A DNA stretch of 41,368 bases from Bacillota bacterium (lineage in GTDB: Bacteria > Bacillota > DTU030 > DUMP01), in the NCBI GenBank assembly GCA_030153805.1, contig JASKLG010000007.1, positions 1 through 41,368 on the forward strand, written 5' to 3'. Below the pieces are notes generated by a model. The model saw only the letters and a list, made by a program, of their open reading frames with translations. It did no database searches and had not been told where the DNA came from. Both the position numbers and the translations under genes were made by a program. This document shows, one piece after another, positions 15,218 to 23,843 of this stretch (its first letter is position 1; every line of letters starts with the position of its first letter).

Positions 15218-16956
15218 ATCTTTTCTTCCGCCGGCGTTACGTAAAGCGTGCGTTGGTGATCATAGATAACAAGTCCCGGACGGGCGCCGGAGGGTTTTCG
15301 CACATGGCGGCACTGGGTGTAGTCCACCGGCACCTGCGAAGAATGCCGGGCACGGCTGTAATAGGCGGCTAGGAGGGCCGCTTCGTAAATGGTTTCCTCG
15401 GGGGGAAGTTGGCCGTCAGGGCAGCGTACAACCACGTGGGCCCCGGGAATGTCTTTGACATGAAACCAGAGGTCCTCCGGTTTGGCCTGCCGCAAGGTGA
15501 GACGGTCATTCTGCCGGTTGTTGCGCCCCACCAGAATTGTCCAGCCGGCCGACGAATAAAAGGTAAGGGGCTCTGAGCGCGTCTGTTGTGCCGGCTTCCC
15601 GGTCCGGTCGGCCTCAGGCTTTTTCAGGTAACCTTCTTTTTCCAGCTCGGTCCTGATTTCTTCCAGATCTGCCAGGTCCTCGGCTTCCTCCAGCGCCAGA
15701 GCGATGCTCTCCAGATAAGTAAGTTCCTCCCTGTCACGGGCTGCCTGTTCGCGTGCGGCAAGAAGGGTTTTCTTGGCCTTGGCGAACCGGCGGAAATAGA
15801 TTTGGGCGTTTTGAGCAGGTGTAAGGCGCGGGTCGAGAGGGATGCGCACGGGGGTGCCTGTTTCCCAGTCTTCAAGTTCCACTTCGGCGGCACCGGGCGG
15901 AACCCGGTAAAGGTTGGCCAGAAGGAGTTCCCCGAAACGCCGGTAGTTTTCGCTTGCGCTTGCTTCGCGTACGGCTTCGAGGTGAAGCCCCAACTTTTTC
16001 TCCACCCGCTCCTGGGTCCGCTTCAGCCAGTTTAGAAGATTTTGCCGCGTTGTGGTAAACCGCTCCTCCTCTTCTTTTTTTCCGTAGAAGAAATCTAAAG
16101 CAGCGCTCATAGCGGGGAAGGTTTCTTTCGGCCAGGTGTTCATTAAAGTTAAAGGGAAAGGGGTCACCTCGAGCACTTTTCCTTCAGGGCTCAGGTATAC
16201 CGTAGGGCGCCACTTGCCGCCGTCTATCTGCTCCCTAAGATCGGTTAAAGCCTGCCATAGTTTTTCCAGGTCGGCCCGGGAGGCTTCTTTCACATTCAGC
16301 TCCTCATCTAGGCCGGCACGCGCTACCACCTCGCGGGCGAGAAGCGGGCTGAAGCCGGCGACTGTGGCGACGAGAGCCTTGATTACTCTAGTTTTTTGGG
16401 CCTGGAGCTCCGAATAAAAAGCCAGCTCGGTCAGGTCTTCCAGGAGTGCCTTATTTTGAGCAGGGGGGGTGCGGTAAGGACGGCCCGGCAGAACTTCGCG
16501 GAAACGGTTGATTTCTTCCGTTACGTGCTTAATGGCCTCCAGGATAAGACCGGAAGCGTTATTTACCAGGATTATGTTGCTGTGCTTACCCATAATTTCG
16601 GCGATGAGCTCGAGCTCCGAGCGCTCTCCCAGTTCGTCACGCCCCTCGAACTTTAGCCCCACGATTCGTTCGCCCGGCGGGCGTCTGATACCGCTAAGGC
16701 GGGCTCCTTCCAGGTGGCGCCTGAGGTACATACAGAAGGCGGGAGGGGTGAGAGGATTGGCCTGCGGCCGGGTAGTAATGTGGAGCCTGGCGCGTTCGGG
16801 GTGGGCGCTCATAAGGAGGCGAACGTTTTCTCCTTCACTGCGCAGCATAAGTACAAGCTCCAGGCGGGCGGGCTGGTAGATTTTCAGAACGCGGCTTCCA
16901 CAAAGCTTATCGAGTTCTGGTTTCAGGGCAGTTAGAACGGTGGCATCAAAGGGCAT
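15190..16956 (-). CDS. rqcH: RqcH (NFACT family ribosome quality-control factor; FbpA/YloA-like)
   Basis: RqcH binds stalled 50S-peptidyl-tRNA complexes and recruits tRNA-Ala to add C-terminal alanine tails that mark the nascent chain for degradation; older annotations call it fibronectin-binding. The 588-aa protein starts with the NFACT-N domain (MPFDATVLTALKPELDKL; LSAHPE-like MSAHPERARLHIT; MGKHSNIILV). A helical middle with coiled coil (about 270-430) follows. The C-terminal NFACT-R domain has ILVGRNNRQNDRLTLRQAKP, DLWFHVKDIPGAHVVVR and the ending GLVIYDHQRTLYV. At the tRNA-contact pair usually written Asp-Arg, this copy has E96-R97 (PGERIV). The ATG follows AAGAGGTCG and a clear promoter. 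Bacillus yloA has the same neighbour (yloB) but in the same direction. Confidence 0.95.
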   Translation of the reverse strand: MPFDATVLTALKPELDKLCGSRVLKIYQPARLELVLMLRSEGENVRLLMSAHPERARLHITTRPQANPLTPPAFCMYLRRHLEGARLSGIRRPPGERIVGLKFEGRDELGERSELELIAEIMGKHSNIILVNNASGLILEAIKHVTEEINRFREVLPGRPYRTPPAQNKALLEDLTELAFYSELQAQKTRVIKALVATVAGFSPLLAREVVARAGLDEELNVKEASRADLEKLWQALTDLREQIDGGKWRPTVYLSPEGKVLEVTPFPLTLMNTWPKETFPAMSAALDFFYGKKEEEERFTTTRQNLLNWLKRTQERVEKKLGLHLEAVREASASENYRRFGELLLANLYRVPPGAAEVELEDWETGTPVRIPLDPRLTPAQNAQIYFRRFAKAKKTLLAAREQAARDREELTYLESIALALEEAEDLADLEEIRTELEKEGYLKKPEADRTGKPAQQTRSEPLTFYSSAGWTILVGRNNRQNDRLTLRQAKPEDLWFHVKDIPGAHVVVRCPDGQLPPEETIYEAALLAAYYSRARHSSQVPVDYTQCRHVRKPSGARPGLVIYDHQRTLYVTPAEEKIKALRSKSS

Positions 16957-16988
16957 GTTATCGACCTCTTACTTTTGAACTACACTTC

Positions 16989-17017
16989 AGTATAACCCGG
17001 CCGGAAGAGGGGGTCAA
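16989..17017 (-). promoter_or_regulatory. Sigma-A promoter of rqcH
   Basis: On the minus strand TTGACC (17012-17017) and TATACT (16989-16994) are 17 nt apart. The predicted start near 16983 lies 27 nt before the rqcH start codon. The divergent calcium-ATPase gene begins 75 nt from its -35. Confidence 0.85.
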
Positions 17018-17057
17018 TTTAGCCGGGCATTTTTTCTGCTTTCTGGGCATAGGGATT

Positions 17058-17082
17058 CTTGGGATTAAACCCCAAGGAGGGG
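17058..17082 (+). promoter_or_regulatory. Hairpin overlapping the ribosome site of the P-type ATPase gene
   Basis: CTTGGG (17058-17063) can pair with CCCAAG (17071-17076), whose last bases belong to the Shine-Dalgarno AAGGAGGGG (17074-17082). A 6-bp stem could therefore partly hide the ribosome site. It may be incidental. Confidence 0.3.
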
Positions 17083-17091
17083 AAGACCGCT

Positions 17092-19743
17092 GTGCAACCG
17101 TGGCATGCTTGGCCGCTTTCCGACCTGATCGCTTACCTAAAAACAGATCCTGAGGCCGGTCTGGAGCCCGCCCAAGCCCGCCAAAGGCTCATTACATACG
17201 GGCCAAATCAACTGCCGGCCAGCCGTAAAAGAGGCGCACTCAAGCTTTTCCTAGCCCAGTTTGAAGACTTTATGGTGCTGGTGCTGGTTGTTGCGGCCGT
17301 GCTGTCTTTCATTCTGGGTGAGTGGTACGATGCCGCAACTATTCTCGCCATTGTGGTGATAAATGCCGTGCTGGGTTTCCTGCAAGAATACCGGGCAGAA
17401 CGTTCTCTGGCCGCCTTAAAGAGGCTGACCGCTCCAAAGGCTCGTTGCCGCCGCGCCTTTTTGGAAGTGGATTTGCCGGCAGCGGAGGTGGTACCGGGAG
17501 ACGTCCTTTTGCTTTCGGCAGGCGACCGGGTGGCCGCAGACGCCCGCCTGGTGAAGGCGTGGGATCTGGCCTGTGATGAATCGGCCCTTACCGGCGAATC
17601 AGTGCCGGCGGCCAAAGAAGTGTGTGAACTTACGGCCGGGGCACCTCTGGCGGAAAGGCGCAACCTAGTTTACGCTGGCACGCTGGTTACGCGTGGGAGG
17701 GCGGAAGCGGTAGTGGTGGCTACGGGGCTCGCTACCGAGACGGGGCAAATCGCCCGCCTCCTTAACAGGGAAAAAGAAGAGATCACCCCTCTCGAACAGC
17801 GACTGGATCATTTGGGGCGGGTTCTCGTGGCCGGTTGCCTCACCATCTGCGGCCTGGTAGTTGTGCTGGGGCTGAGGCGCGGAGGTTCGGTTTTAGAAAT
17901 TATTATGGCGGGCATCAGTTTGGCCGTAGCAGCAATCCCGGAAGGGCTCCCGGCCGTGGTGACTCTGGCTTTGGCTGTTGGTGTTCAACGCATGGTCCGC
18001 CGGCGCGCCATTCTTCGCAGGCTGCCGGCCGTGGAGACTTTGGGCTGTGCTACGGTGATCTGTGCAGATAAGACGGGTACCCTCACAGAAAACCGGATGA
18101 CGGTACGCGAGATCCGGGCTGCAGACAGGGAACTCGCGCTAACCATCGGTGCGCTCTGCAATGATGCCACCTTAAAGCGGGAGGGAATCGCCATCGGTTC
18201 CTTCTGGCGTGGGCGGCGCGTGGAGGAGAAGTGGAGTGCCGCCGGGGATCCTACTGAGGCGGCGCTTCTTGTTGCCGCCGCCGAAGCAGGCCTGGTGCGG
18301 GGTTATCTTGAGCAGGATCACCCGCGGTTGGACGAAATTCCTTTCGATTCCGACCGGAAGCTCATGAGCACCGTCCATCGCTGGGGGAAGGGGGTGCGGC
18401 TCTTGGTCAAAGGTGCTCCCGATGTGGTGCTGGAACGCTGCGCGAGCTATCACGACGGCAGGCGGGCCGTGCCTCTGGACGCCCGGGCGAAGGCTGAATG
18501 GTTGAGGGAGAACGAAGAGCTGGCCGGCCAAGCCCTGCGGGTGTTGGCCGTCGCCTACCGGGACCTTCCTGCTTTAGCTGGCGACCCTCAACCCACCTTA
18601 GAGAGCGGGCTCACTTTGGTAGGGCTTATCGGGCTGAGCGACCCGGTTCGTCCCGGAGTGCGCGAGGCAATTGCCCGCTGCCGCCGGGCTGGGATCAAGA
18701 CGGTGATGATCACCGGCGACCACCCTGCCACAGCCATTGCCGTGGCCAGAGAACTCGGCCTTCCCTGGGAGGAGGGTGTGGCTACGGGGGCAGAGCTCGA
18801 AAGTTGGAGCCAGCGTGAGTTGGAGGAGCGGGTAGAAAGGATCGCCGTGTATGCTCGTGTTAGCCCGCGCCACAAGCTTCGCATCGTGCGGGCGTTAAAA
18901 AGACGAGGGCATGTAGTGGCCATGACCGGGGACGGAATCAACGACGCGCCCGCTATGAAAGAGGCGGACATCGGGGTGGCCATGGGGCGGACCGGAACGG
19001 ATATAGCCAAAGAAGTGTCGGCCATGGTAATCGAAGACGATAACTTCACCACTATAATGGCGGCGGTAGAAGAGGGGCGCGCCATCTACGACAACATCCG
19101 CAAATTCATCCGCTATCTTCTCGCTTGTAACATAGGTGAAGTTACGACCATGCTTCTCGCCGCCCTGTTGGGCCTGCCGCTTCCGCTTCTCCCTATACAA
19201 ATCCTTTGGCTAAACCTGGTGACCGACGGTTTTCCGGCTCTGGCCCTGGGCTTTGACCCGCCGGCTCCGGACATTATGGAGCGCCCACCCAGACATCCTG
19301 GCGAGAGCATCTTTTCCCGCGGCTTGGCCGGCAAAATCCTTAAACGCGGTCTGGGTATTGGCCTTTTCACCGTGGGGGTTTTTGTTCTGGCCCTCAGAGC
19401 GGGAGCGGGAATCGAACGCGCACGCACCATGGCCTTTACCGTGCTGGTAATGCAGCAGCTTTTTTATGTGTTTGAATGCCGTTCAGAAACAAGGCCGGTT
19501 TTTGCCGTTGGACTTTTCAGCAACCTGTACCTTCTCATGGCAGCCGCCCTGTCTTGGGCCATGCAACTGGCCGCTTTGTACCACCCCTTCCTTAAACTTG
19601 TCTTTCGTACGGAGACGCTGCAGGGCAGTGAGTGGGCAATCCTTTTTCTCGTGGCCGGCGGTCCGTTCCTGTGGCAGGGGCTGCTTTGGGCCTCTGGGTG
19701 GACAGAAAAGGGTGAGCTTGATATAATGGGTAATAATACATGA
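17092..19743 (+). CDS. Calcium-translocating P-type ATPase (P2A, SERCA-like; YloB-like)
   Basis: ATP-driven cation pump, most likely Ca2+ export, in the cytoplasmic membrane. The 883-aa protein has the complete P2 layout. A cation-ATPase N-terminal domain ([22 protein letters not shown]) is followed by the actuator motif TGES at 167-170. Helix M4 carries PEGLP at 283-287, then the phosphorylation motif DKTGTLT with D326. The nucleotide site KGAPD is at 440-444, the hinge [10 protein letters not shown] at 612-621, and M6 carries [16 protein letters not shown] from N708. PEGL plus N..TD is the calcium-site signature. GTG 17092 is 9 nt after AAGGAGGGG. Bacillus yloB occupies the same position after yloA and is used in spores. 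Confidence 0.94.
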   Translation: MQPWHAWPLSDLIAYLKTDPEAGLEPAQARQRLITYGPNQLPASRKRGALKLFLAQFEDFMVLVLVVAAVLSFILGEWYDAATILAIVVINAVLGFLQEYRAERSLAALKRLTAPKARCRRAFLEVDLPAAEVVPGDVLLLSAGDRVAADARLVKAWDLACDESALTGESVPAAKEVCELTAGAPLAERRNLVYAGTLVTRGRAEAVVVATGLATETGQIARLLNREKEEITPLEQRLDHLGRVLVAGCLTICGLVVVLGLRRGGSVLEIIMAGISLAVAAIPEGLPAVVTLALAVGVQRMVRRRAILRRLPAVETLGCATVICADKTGTLTENRMTVREIRAADRELALTIGALCNDATLKREGIAIGSFWRGRRVEEKWSAAGDPTEAALLVAAAEAGLVRGYLEQDHPRLDEIPFDSDRKLMSTVHRWGKGVRLLVKGAPDVVLERCASYHDGRRAVPLDARAKAEWLRENEELAGQALRVLAVAYRDLPALAGDPQPTLESGLTLVGLIGLSDPVRPGVREAIARCRRAGIKTVMITGDHPATAIAVARELGLPWEEGVATGAELESWSQRELEERVERIAVYARVSPRHKLRIVRALKRRGHVVAMTGDGINDAPAMKEADIGVAMGRTGTDIAKEVSAMVIEDDNFTTIMAAVEEGRAIYDNIRKFIRYLLACNIGEVTTMLLAALLGLPLPLLPIQILWLNLVTDGFPALALGFDPPAPDIMERPPRHPGESIFSRGLAGKILKRGLGIGLFTVGVFVLALRAGAGIERARTMAFTVLVMQQLFYVFECRSETRPVFAVGLFSNLYLLMAAALSWAMQLAALYHPFLKLVFRTETLQGSEWAILFLVAGGPFLWQGLLWASGWTEKGELDIMGNNT

Positions 19744-19759
19744 AAGTGGGGCCTTGAGC

Positions 19760-20617
19760 GTGCATTTTCACAAAATCCACGGCTTAGGCAATGATTTTGT
19801 CCTTACCCGGGATTTGGATCCGTTCCGGCACGATCTGGCCCGGGCGGCGCGTGTTTTGTGTGACCGCCATTTCGGTATCGGGGCCGACGGCCTGATCGTG
19901 GTCCTTCCCAGCGAACGGGCCGACTTTGGCATGCGCATTTTCAATCCAGACGGCAGCGAGGCCGAAATGTGCGGCAACGGGATTCGTTGCTTCGCCAAGT
20001 ACGTGTACGAAGAAGGTCTTACCCGGAAAACCGCCCTTACCGTAGAGACGCTGGCCGGAATTATCAAGCCGGAGCTTAAGGTGGTCGCGGACAGGGTGGC
20101 GGAGGTACGGGTAGATATGGGCCGGCCGCGCCTGTTATCCGAAGAAATCCCGGTTGTAGGCTTCGGGCAGGGCCCGGTAAAGGATGCCCGGATAGAAGTG
20201 GAAGGAACCGAGGTCTCTTTCACTGCCGTTTCCATGGGCAACCCCCATGCGGTGGTGCCGGTAGAGGACCTGAACCGTGTACCCTGGCAGGTTTTGGGCC
20301 CGGCTCTCGAGAGCCACGAAGCCTTCCCCAGAAAGACAAACGTTGAATTTGCTCAGGTTTTAGGACCGCACGAAGTGCAGGTGGTGGTTTGGGAGCGGGG
20401 GGCAGGACCGACGCTGGCCTGTGGCACCGGGGCATGCGCTACGGTGGTGGCCCTCTCCCTTACCGGCCGGTTGGATAGGCACGCCACGGTTCACCTGCCC
20501 GGCGGCGATCTGGATATTTTGTGGGCAGAGGACGACCACGTTTACATGACGGGGCCGGCCACGACCGTTTTTTCCGGCGAATACCTGCTAGACCCGGCCG
20601 AATTTAAAAGGCGATAA
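19760..20617 (+). CDS. dapF: Diaminopimelate epimerase
   Basis: Interconverts LL- and meso-diaminopimelate for lysine and peptidoglycan synthesis, using two cysteines as acid and base. The 285-aa protein begins FHKIHGLGNDFVL and carries C71 in EMCGNGIRCFAKY and C221 in LACGTGACATV. The conserved SMGNPHAVV segment and NVEFAQV are also present. GTG 19760, about 8 nt after AGTGGGG, gives the usual short N-terminus; TTG 19754 is too close to the ribosome site. It lies 16 nt after the ATPase gene and 29 nt before dapL, its pathway partner. Confidence 0.97.
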   Translation: MHFHKIHGLGNDFVLTRDLDPFRHDLARAARVLCDRHFGIGADGLIVVLPSERADFGMRIFNPDGSEAEMCGNGIRCFAKYVYEEGLTRKTALTVETLAGIIKPELKVVADRVAEVRVDMGRPRLLSEEIPVVGFGQGPVKDARIEVEGTEVSFTAVSMGNPHAVVPVEDLNRVPWQVLGPALESHEAFPRKTNVEFAQVLGPHEVQVVVWERGAGPTLACGTGACATVVALSLTGRLDRHATVHLPGGDLDILWAEDDHVYMTGPATTVFSGEYLLDPAEFKRR

Positions 20618-20646
20618 GAACATATTAAGTTAAGGAGGTCTCGGCA

Positions 20647-21828
20647 TTGGTACAGCGCGCCAGGAGGATTTCAGCCATTCCCCCTTACCTGTTTGCGGAG
20701 ATCGACAAGCTTAAAGCAGAGGCCAGGGCACGCGGCGTGGACGTGATCGACCTGGGCATCGGCGATCCGGACATGCCCACTCCTCAACATGTGGTGGAGG
20801 CGCTGGCCGAGGCGGCACGGAATCCTGCCACTCATCGCTATCCACCTTACGAAGGCATGCCGGAACTAAAAGAAGCCATCGCTCGTTGGTACCGGGAGCG
20901 CTATGGGGTAGAGTTGGATCCGGAAACGGAAGTTCTCGTGCTTATCGGTTCTAAAGAAGGTATTGCCCACGTTTTTTGGGCTTTCGTCGATCCCGGCGAC
21001 GTTACCTTAGTGCCGGACCCGGCTTATCCTGTGTACCGCACAGGAACGCTCCTGGCAGGCGGGACGCCTTATACGCTGCCTCTTACCCCTGAACGCGGCT
21101 ACCTGCCTGATCTCGGGGCGGTGGACCCGGAGGTGGCCGATAAGGCCAAGCTCCTTTTCCTCAACTACCCGAATAATCCTACTGCAGCAGTGGCTCCGCC
21201 GGAATTCTTCGCGGAAGTAGTGGAGTTCGCCCGCCGGCACGATATTATTGTCTGCCACGATTTCGCCTACTGCGAAACCACCTTTGACGGTTACCGCGCC
21301 CCCAGCTTTTTGGCCACGCCCGGCGCCAAAGAGGTAGGCATTGAGTTCAACTCCCTTTCCAAGCCATACAACATGACCGGCTGGCGCGTTGGGTTTGCGG
21401 TGGGGAACCGGGAGGTCCTGGCCGCCCTTTCGGTGATCAAGACCAACATCGATTCCGGCGTATTTAATGCCGTGCAGCTGGCAGCTTGTGCTGCTTTGAA
21501 CGGACCACAGGATTTCATCGACCGCATGAACAAGATGTATGCCGGCCGGCGCGATGTAATCATCCAGGGGCTCAACAGCCTGGGCTGGGACCTCAAACCC
21601 ACCAAAGGCACTTTCTACATCTGGGCGCCCGTACCGGAAGGTTACACTTCCAAATCCTTTGCCGCGCTCCTGCTCGAGCGGGCGGGAGTAAACGTCGCTC
21701 CCGGTAACGGCTACGGCGAGCACGGGGAAGGGTTTTTCCGCATAGCCCTCACCGTGGACGAAAGCCGCCTGGCTGAGGCGGTGGAGCGCATGCGGCAAGC
21801 CGGCATCACATTTACAGGGAAGCGATAA
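20647..21828 (+). CDS. dapL: LL-diaminopimelate aminotransferase
   Basis: PLP-dependent enzyme that makes LL-diaminopimelate directly from tetrahydrodipicolinate and glutamate, bypassing the acylated route. The 393-aa class I/II aminotransferase has [12 protein letters not shown] near the N-terminus, [20 protein letters not shown], the SKEGIAH phosphate-site loop, [12 protein letters not shown], and the PLP lysine K239 in [18 protein letters not shown] DapL-type assignment rests on close similarity to the clostridial/archaeal DapL class and on adjacency to dapF, whose substrate it produces. TTG 20647 is 9 nt after AAGGAGGT. A generic aminotransferase cannot be fully excluded. Confidence 0.9.
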   Translation: MVQRARRISAIPPYLFAEIDKLKAEARARGVDVIDLGIGDPDMPTPQHVVEALAEAARNPATHRYPPYEGMPELKEAIARWYRERYGVELDPETEVLVLIGSKEGIAHVFWAFVDPGDVTLVPDPAYPVYRTGTLLAGGTPYTLPLTPERGYLPDLGAVDPEVADKAKLLFLNYPNNPTAAVAPPEFFAEVVEFARRHDIIVCHDFAYCETTFDGYRAPSFLATPGAKEVGIEFNSLSKPYNMTGWRVGFAVGNREVLAALSVIKTNIDSGVFNAVQLAACAALNGPQDFIDRMNKMYAGRRDVIIQGLNSLGWDLKPTKGTFYIWAPVPEGYTSKSFAALLLERAGVNVAPGNGYGEHGEGFFRIALTVDESRLAEAVERMRQAGITFTGKR

Positions 21829-21829
21829 C

Positions 21830-22702
21830 GTGCGCAGCATGACCGGCTTTGGCCGGGCCAGCGCCCAGGCCGGTGAGACGGTTTTCACAGTTGAAATACG
21901 AACTCTTAACCACCGCTTCCTCGAATGGATTATCCACCTGCCCCGTGAACTAACCGCGTGGGAGGAACGCCTGCGCCGCAAATTAAGTGCGGCGCTGGCC
22001 CGCGGCCGGGTAGAGGTATGGGTGAGCGTAAGCGGGGTGTCCTGGCCCAAGGTTGTACGCGTGGACAAGGGATTGGCTGCATCCTACGCCCAGGCGCTAT
22101 ACGCCCTGGCCGGGGAACTTAAAGTAGAGCCGCGGCTCACACCTGAATTTTTCCTTACTTTGCCGGAAGTGGTAAGGGTGGAGGAGGAAGCGGTGGACAT
22201 CGAAGCATGGTGGCCGGCCTGCGCCGGGGCGCTGCAAGAAGCCCTGGCGCAGGTTACGGCTGCGCGGGAGCGCGAAGGGGAAGCTTTAGCTGCCGACCTT
22301 AGGGAGCGAGTAGAACGGCTCAAGAGGCTTAACGAGGCCATGACCAGAGAGGCTGCCGAAGTTCCACGGCTTTACCGGGATAGGTTGAAAGAGCGGCTGG
22401 CTACACTAGGAGTAGAAGGAAGTGTGGACGAAGTGCGGCTGGCCCAGGAGGTGGCCCTTTTCGCCGACCGCGCGGATGTTACCGAGGAACTGGTACGCTT
22501 GGCGAGTCACCTGGATCAGCTCAGCTCAGCGCTCGCAGCCCCCGGGCCGGTGGGCCGGCGGTTGGAATTTCTCCTGCAGGAGGCCAACCGCGAAGTAAAT
22601 ACCATCGGGGCCAAAGCCCAGGGCCTTAAGCTTAGCTACCTGGTGGTAGAGTGTAAGGCCGAGCTGGAAAAGATGCGCGAGCAGGTCCAGAACATCGAGT
22701 GA
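21830..22702 (+). CDS. yicC: YicC family endoribonuclease (YloC)
   Basis: Members of this family are RNases that act on small RNAs and mRNA; Bacillus YloC is the syntenic relative. The 290-aa protein has the signature start MRSMTGFGRA, then EIRTLNHRFLEWIIHLPREL, and the C-terminal DUF1732 region with FADRADVTEELVRLASHLDQ and LEFLLQEANREVNTIGAKA. GTG 21830 lies 1 nt after the dapL stop; ribosome site GGGAAG is weak, so translation is probably coupled to dapL. It heads the conserved yicC-remA-gmk-rpoZ-coaBC-priA series. Confidence 0.95.
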   Translation: MRSMTGFGRASAQAGETVFTVEIRTLNHRFLEWIIHLPRELTAWEERLRRKLSAALARGRVEVWVSVSGVSWPKVVRVDKGLAASYAQALYALAGELKVEPRLTPEFFLTLPEVVRVEEEAVDIEAWWPACAGALQEALAQVTAAREREGEALAADLRERVERLKRLNEAMTREAAEVPRLYRDRLKERLATLGVEGSVDEVRLAQEVALFADRADVTEELVRLASHLDQLSSALAAPGPVGRRLEFLLQEANREVNTIGAKAQGLKLSYLVVECKAELEKMREQVQNIE

Positions 22703-22732
22703 TTGTGGCAATGGAGACAAGGAGGCTACAGT

Positions 22733-22999
22733 ATGGAGATACGCCTGATCAACATCGGGTTTGGAAACATCGTTTCGGCCAACCGCATCGTAGCCATTGT
22801 CAGCCCTGAATCGGCCCCCATTAAGCGCATCGTGCAGGAAGCCAGGGACAGGGGCATGCTTATTGATGCTACTTATGGGCGCCGGACCCGGGCGGTGATC
22901 ATCACCGACAGCGACCATGTGATACTTTCCGCAGTTCAGCCGGAGACAGTGGCCAACAGGGTGGTAGATCATGAAGAGGACGGTGAAGAAGAGGAATAA
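22733..22999 (+). CDS. remA: RemA/DUF370 DNA-binding regulator
   Basis: RemA is a small DNA-binding protein that activates matrix and osmoprotection genes in Bacillus; in other Firmicutes the function is less clear. This 88-aa copy has the family core: [60 protein letters not shown], and a short acidic tail of seven D/E residues at the end. ATG 22733 follows AAGGAGG (22719-22725). It sits between yicC and gmk, as in Bacillus (ylzA). Confidence 0.95.
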   Translation: MEIRLINIGFGNIVSANRIVAIVSPESAPIKRIVQEARDRGMLIDATYGRRTRAVIITDSDHVILSAVQPETVANRVVDHEEDGEEEE

Positions 23000-23011
23000 G
23001 GGGTGAAGACC

Positions 23012-23629
23012 ATGCCCAAGGGATTGTTAGTAGTGCTCTCGGGACCTTCCGGAGCCGGTAAGGGCACGGTCTGCCAGCTCCTCAGGCAACGCAATCCCCA
23101 CCTGGCGTACTCTGTTTCTGCTACTACGCGCTCGCCTCGTCCTGGGGAAAAGCACGGGGTAAACTATTTCTTCCTCAAGAGAGAGGAATTTGAAGCTTGG
23201 CGTGATCGGGGAGAGTTCCTCGAGTGGGCCGAGTTTTGCGGCAACCTTTACGGTACCCCGCGCTCCTACGTGGAGGAGCGGTTGGCTTCGGGTCAGGATG
23301 TCCTCTTGGAGATCGAAACCCAAGGGGCACTCCAGATTAGAGCCAGTTTCCCAACCGGGGTGTTTATCTTCCTCCTCCCCCCTTCTTGGGCTGAACTTAA
23401 GGCCCGCATCATACAGCGCGGTACCGAGAGCGAAGAGGAACGACGGCGGCGGCTGGCAAAAGCCGAGAGCGAAATTGCAATGTTACGCGCTTACGACTAC
23501 CTGGTCATAAACGATAGGGTGGAACAGGCCGTAGCCCGGGTAGAGGCCATTCTCATGGCCGAACACGCCCGGGTAAATCGCTTCAGCGACGAGGAGCTTA
23601 AAGCACAACTGGAGGGACAGCTGCTATGA
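23012..23629 (+). CDS. gmk: Guanylate kinase
   Basis: Phosphorylates GMP to GDP with ATP in the cytoplasm. The 205-aa protein has the P-loop GPSGAGKGT near residue 10, the GMP-site segment SVSATTRSPRPGEKHGVNYF, and EWAEFCGNLYGTP, plus the lid RGTESEEERRRRLAKAE. Two starts are possible: ATG 23012 (5 nt after AAGGGGTGA) and GTG 23003 (6 nt after GAGGAA), which would add three residues; I chose the ATG. It overlaps rpoZ by 4 nt. Confidence 0.96.
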   Translation: MPKGLLVVLSGPSGAGKGTVCQLLRQRNPHLAYSVSATTRSPRPGEKHGVNYFFLKREEFEAWRDRGEFLEWAEFCGNLYGTPRSYVEERLASGQDVLLEIETQGALQIRASFPTGVFIFLLPPSWAELKARIIQRGTESEEERRRRLAKAESEIAMLRAYDYLVINDRVEQAVARVEAILMAEHARVNRFSDEELKAQLEGQLL

Positions 23630-23832
23630 AAGGACCTGATCTGGAGACTCTCCGCAAGCGGATCAGCAACAAGTACCTCTTGGTCGCAGCTACCGCCAAG
23701 AGGGCCCGGCAGCTAATGAACGGTGCGGCGCCCCGCCTCCAGGGGATAGAGGGTAAAGCAGTGACCGTTGCCCTCGAAGAGATTGCGGCCGGGGTAGTGA
23801 CGGTGGTGCCGCCCGAGCAGGGCACGAAATAG
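23626..23832 (+). CDS. rpoZ: RNA polymerase omega subunit
   Basis: Small RNA polymerase subunit that helps assemble beta-prime. The 68-aa protein carries the omega-fold signature: an N-terminal helix (LETLRKRISNKYLLVAATAK), RARQLMNG, and the conserved VTVALEEIAAGVV helix. ATG 23626 overlaps the gmk stop (ATGA) and is preceded by GGAGGGACAG. Order gmk-rpoZ-coaBC is conserved across Firmicutes. Confidence 0.95.
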   Translation: MKGPDLETLRKRISNKYLLVAATAKRARQLMNGAAPRLQGIEGKAVTVALEEIAAGVVTVVPPEQGTK

Positions 23833-23843
23833 AGGTGGCGCAG

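Noticed and set aside
16996-17035. CCCGGC...GCCGGG inverted repeat followed by six T, forward strand
   Set aside because: Needs a 20-nt loop, overlaps the rqcH promoter, and no forward transcript is expected to reach it.
21007-22068. 353-codon minus-strand open frame opposite dapL-yicC
   Set aside because: Antisense to two conserved genes with no family features.
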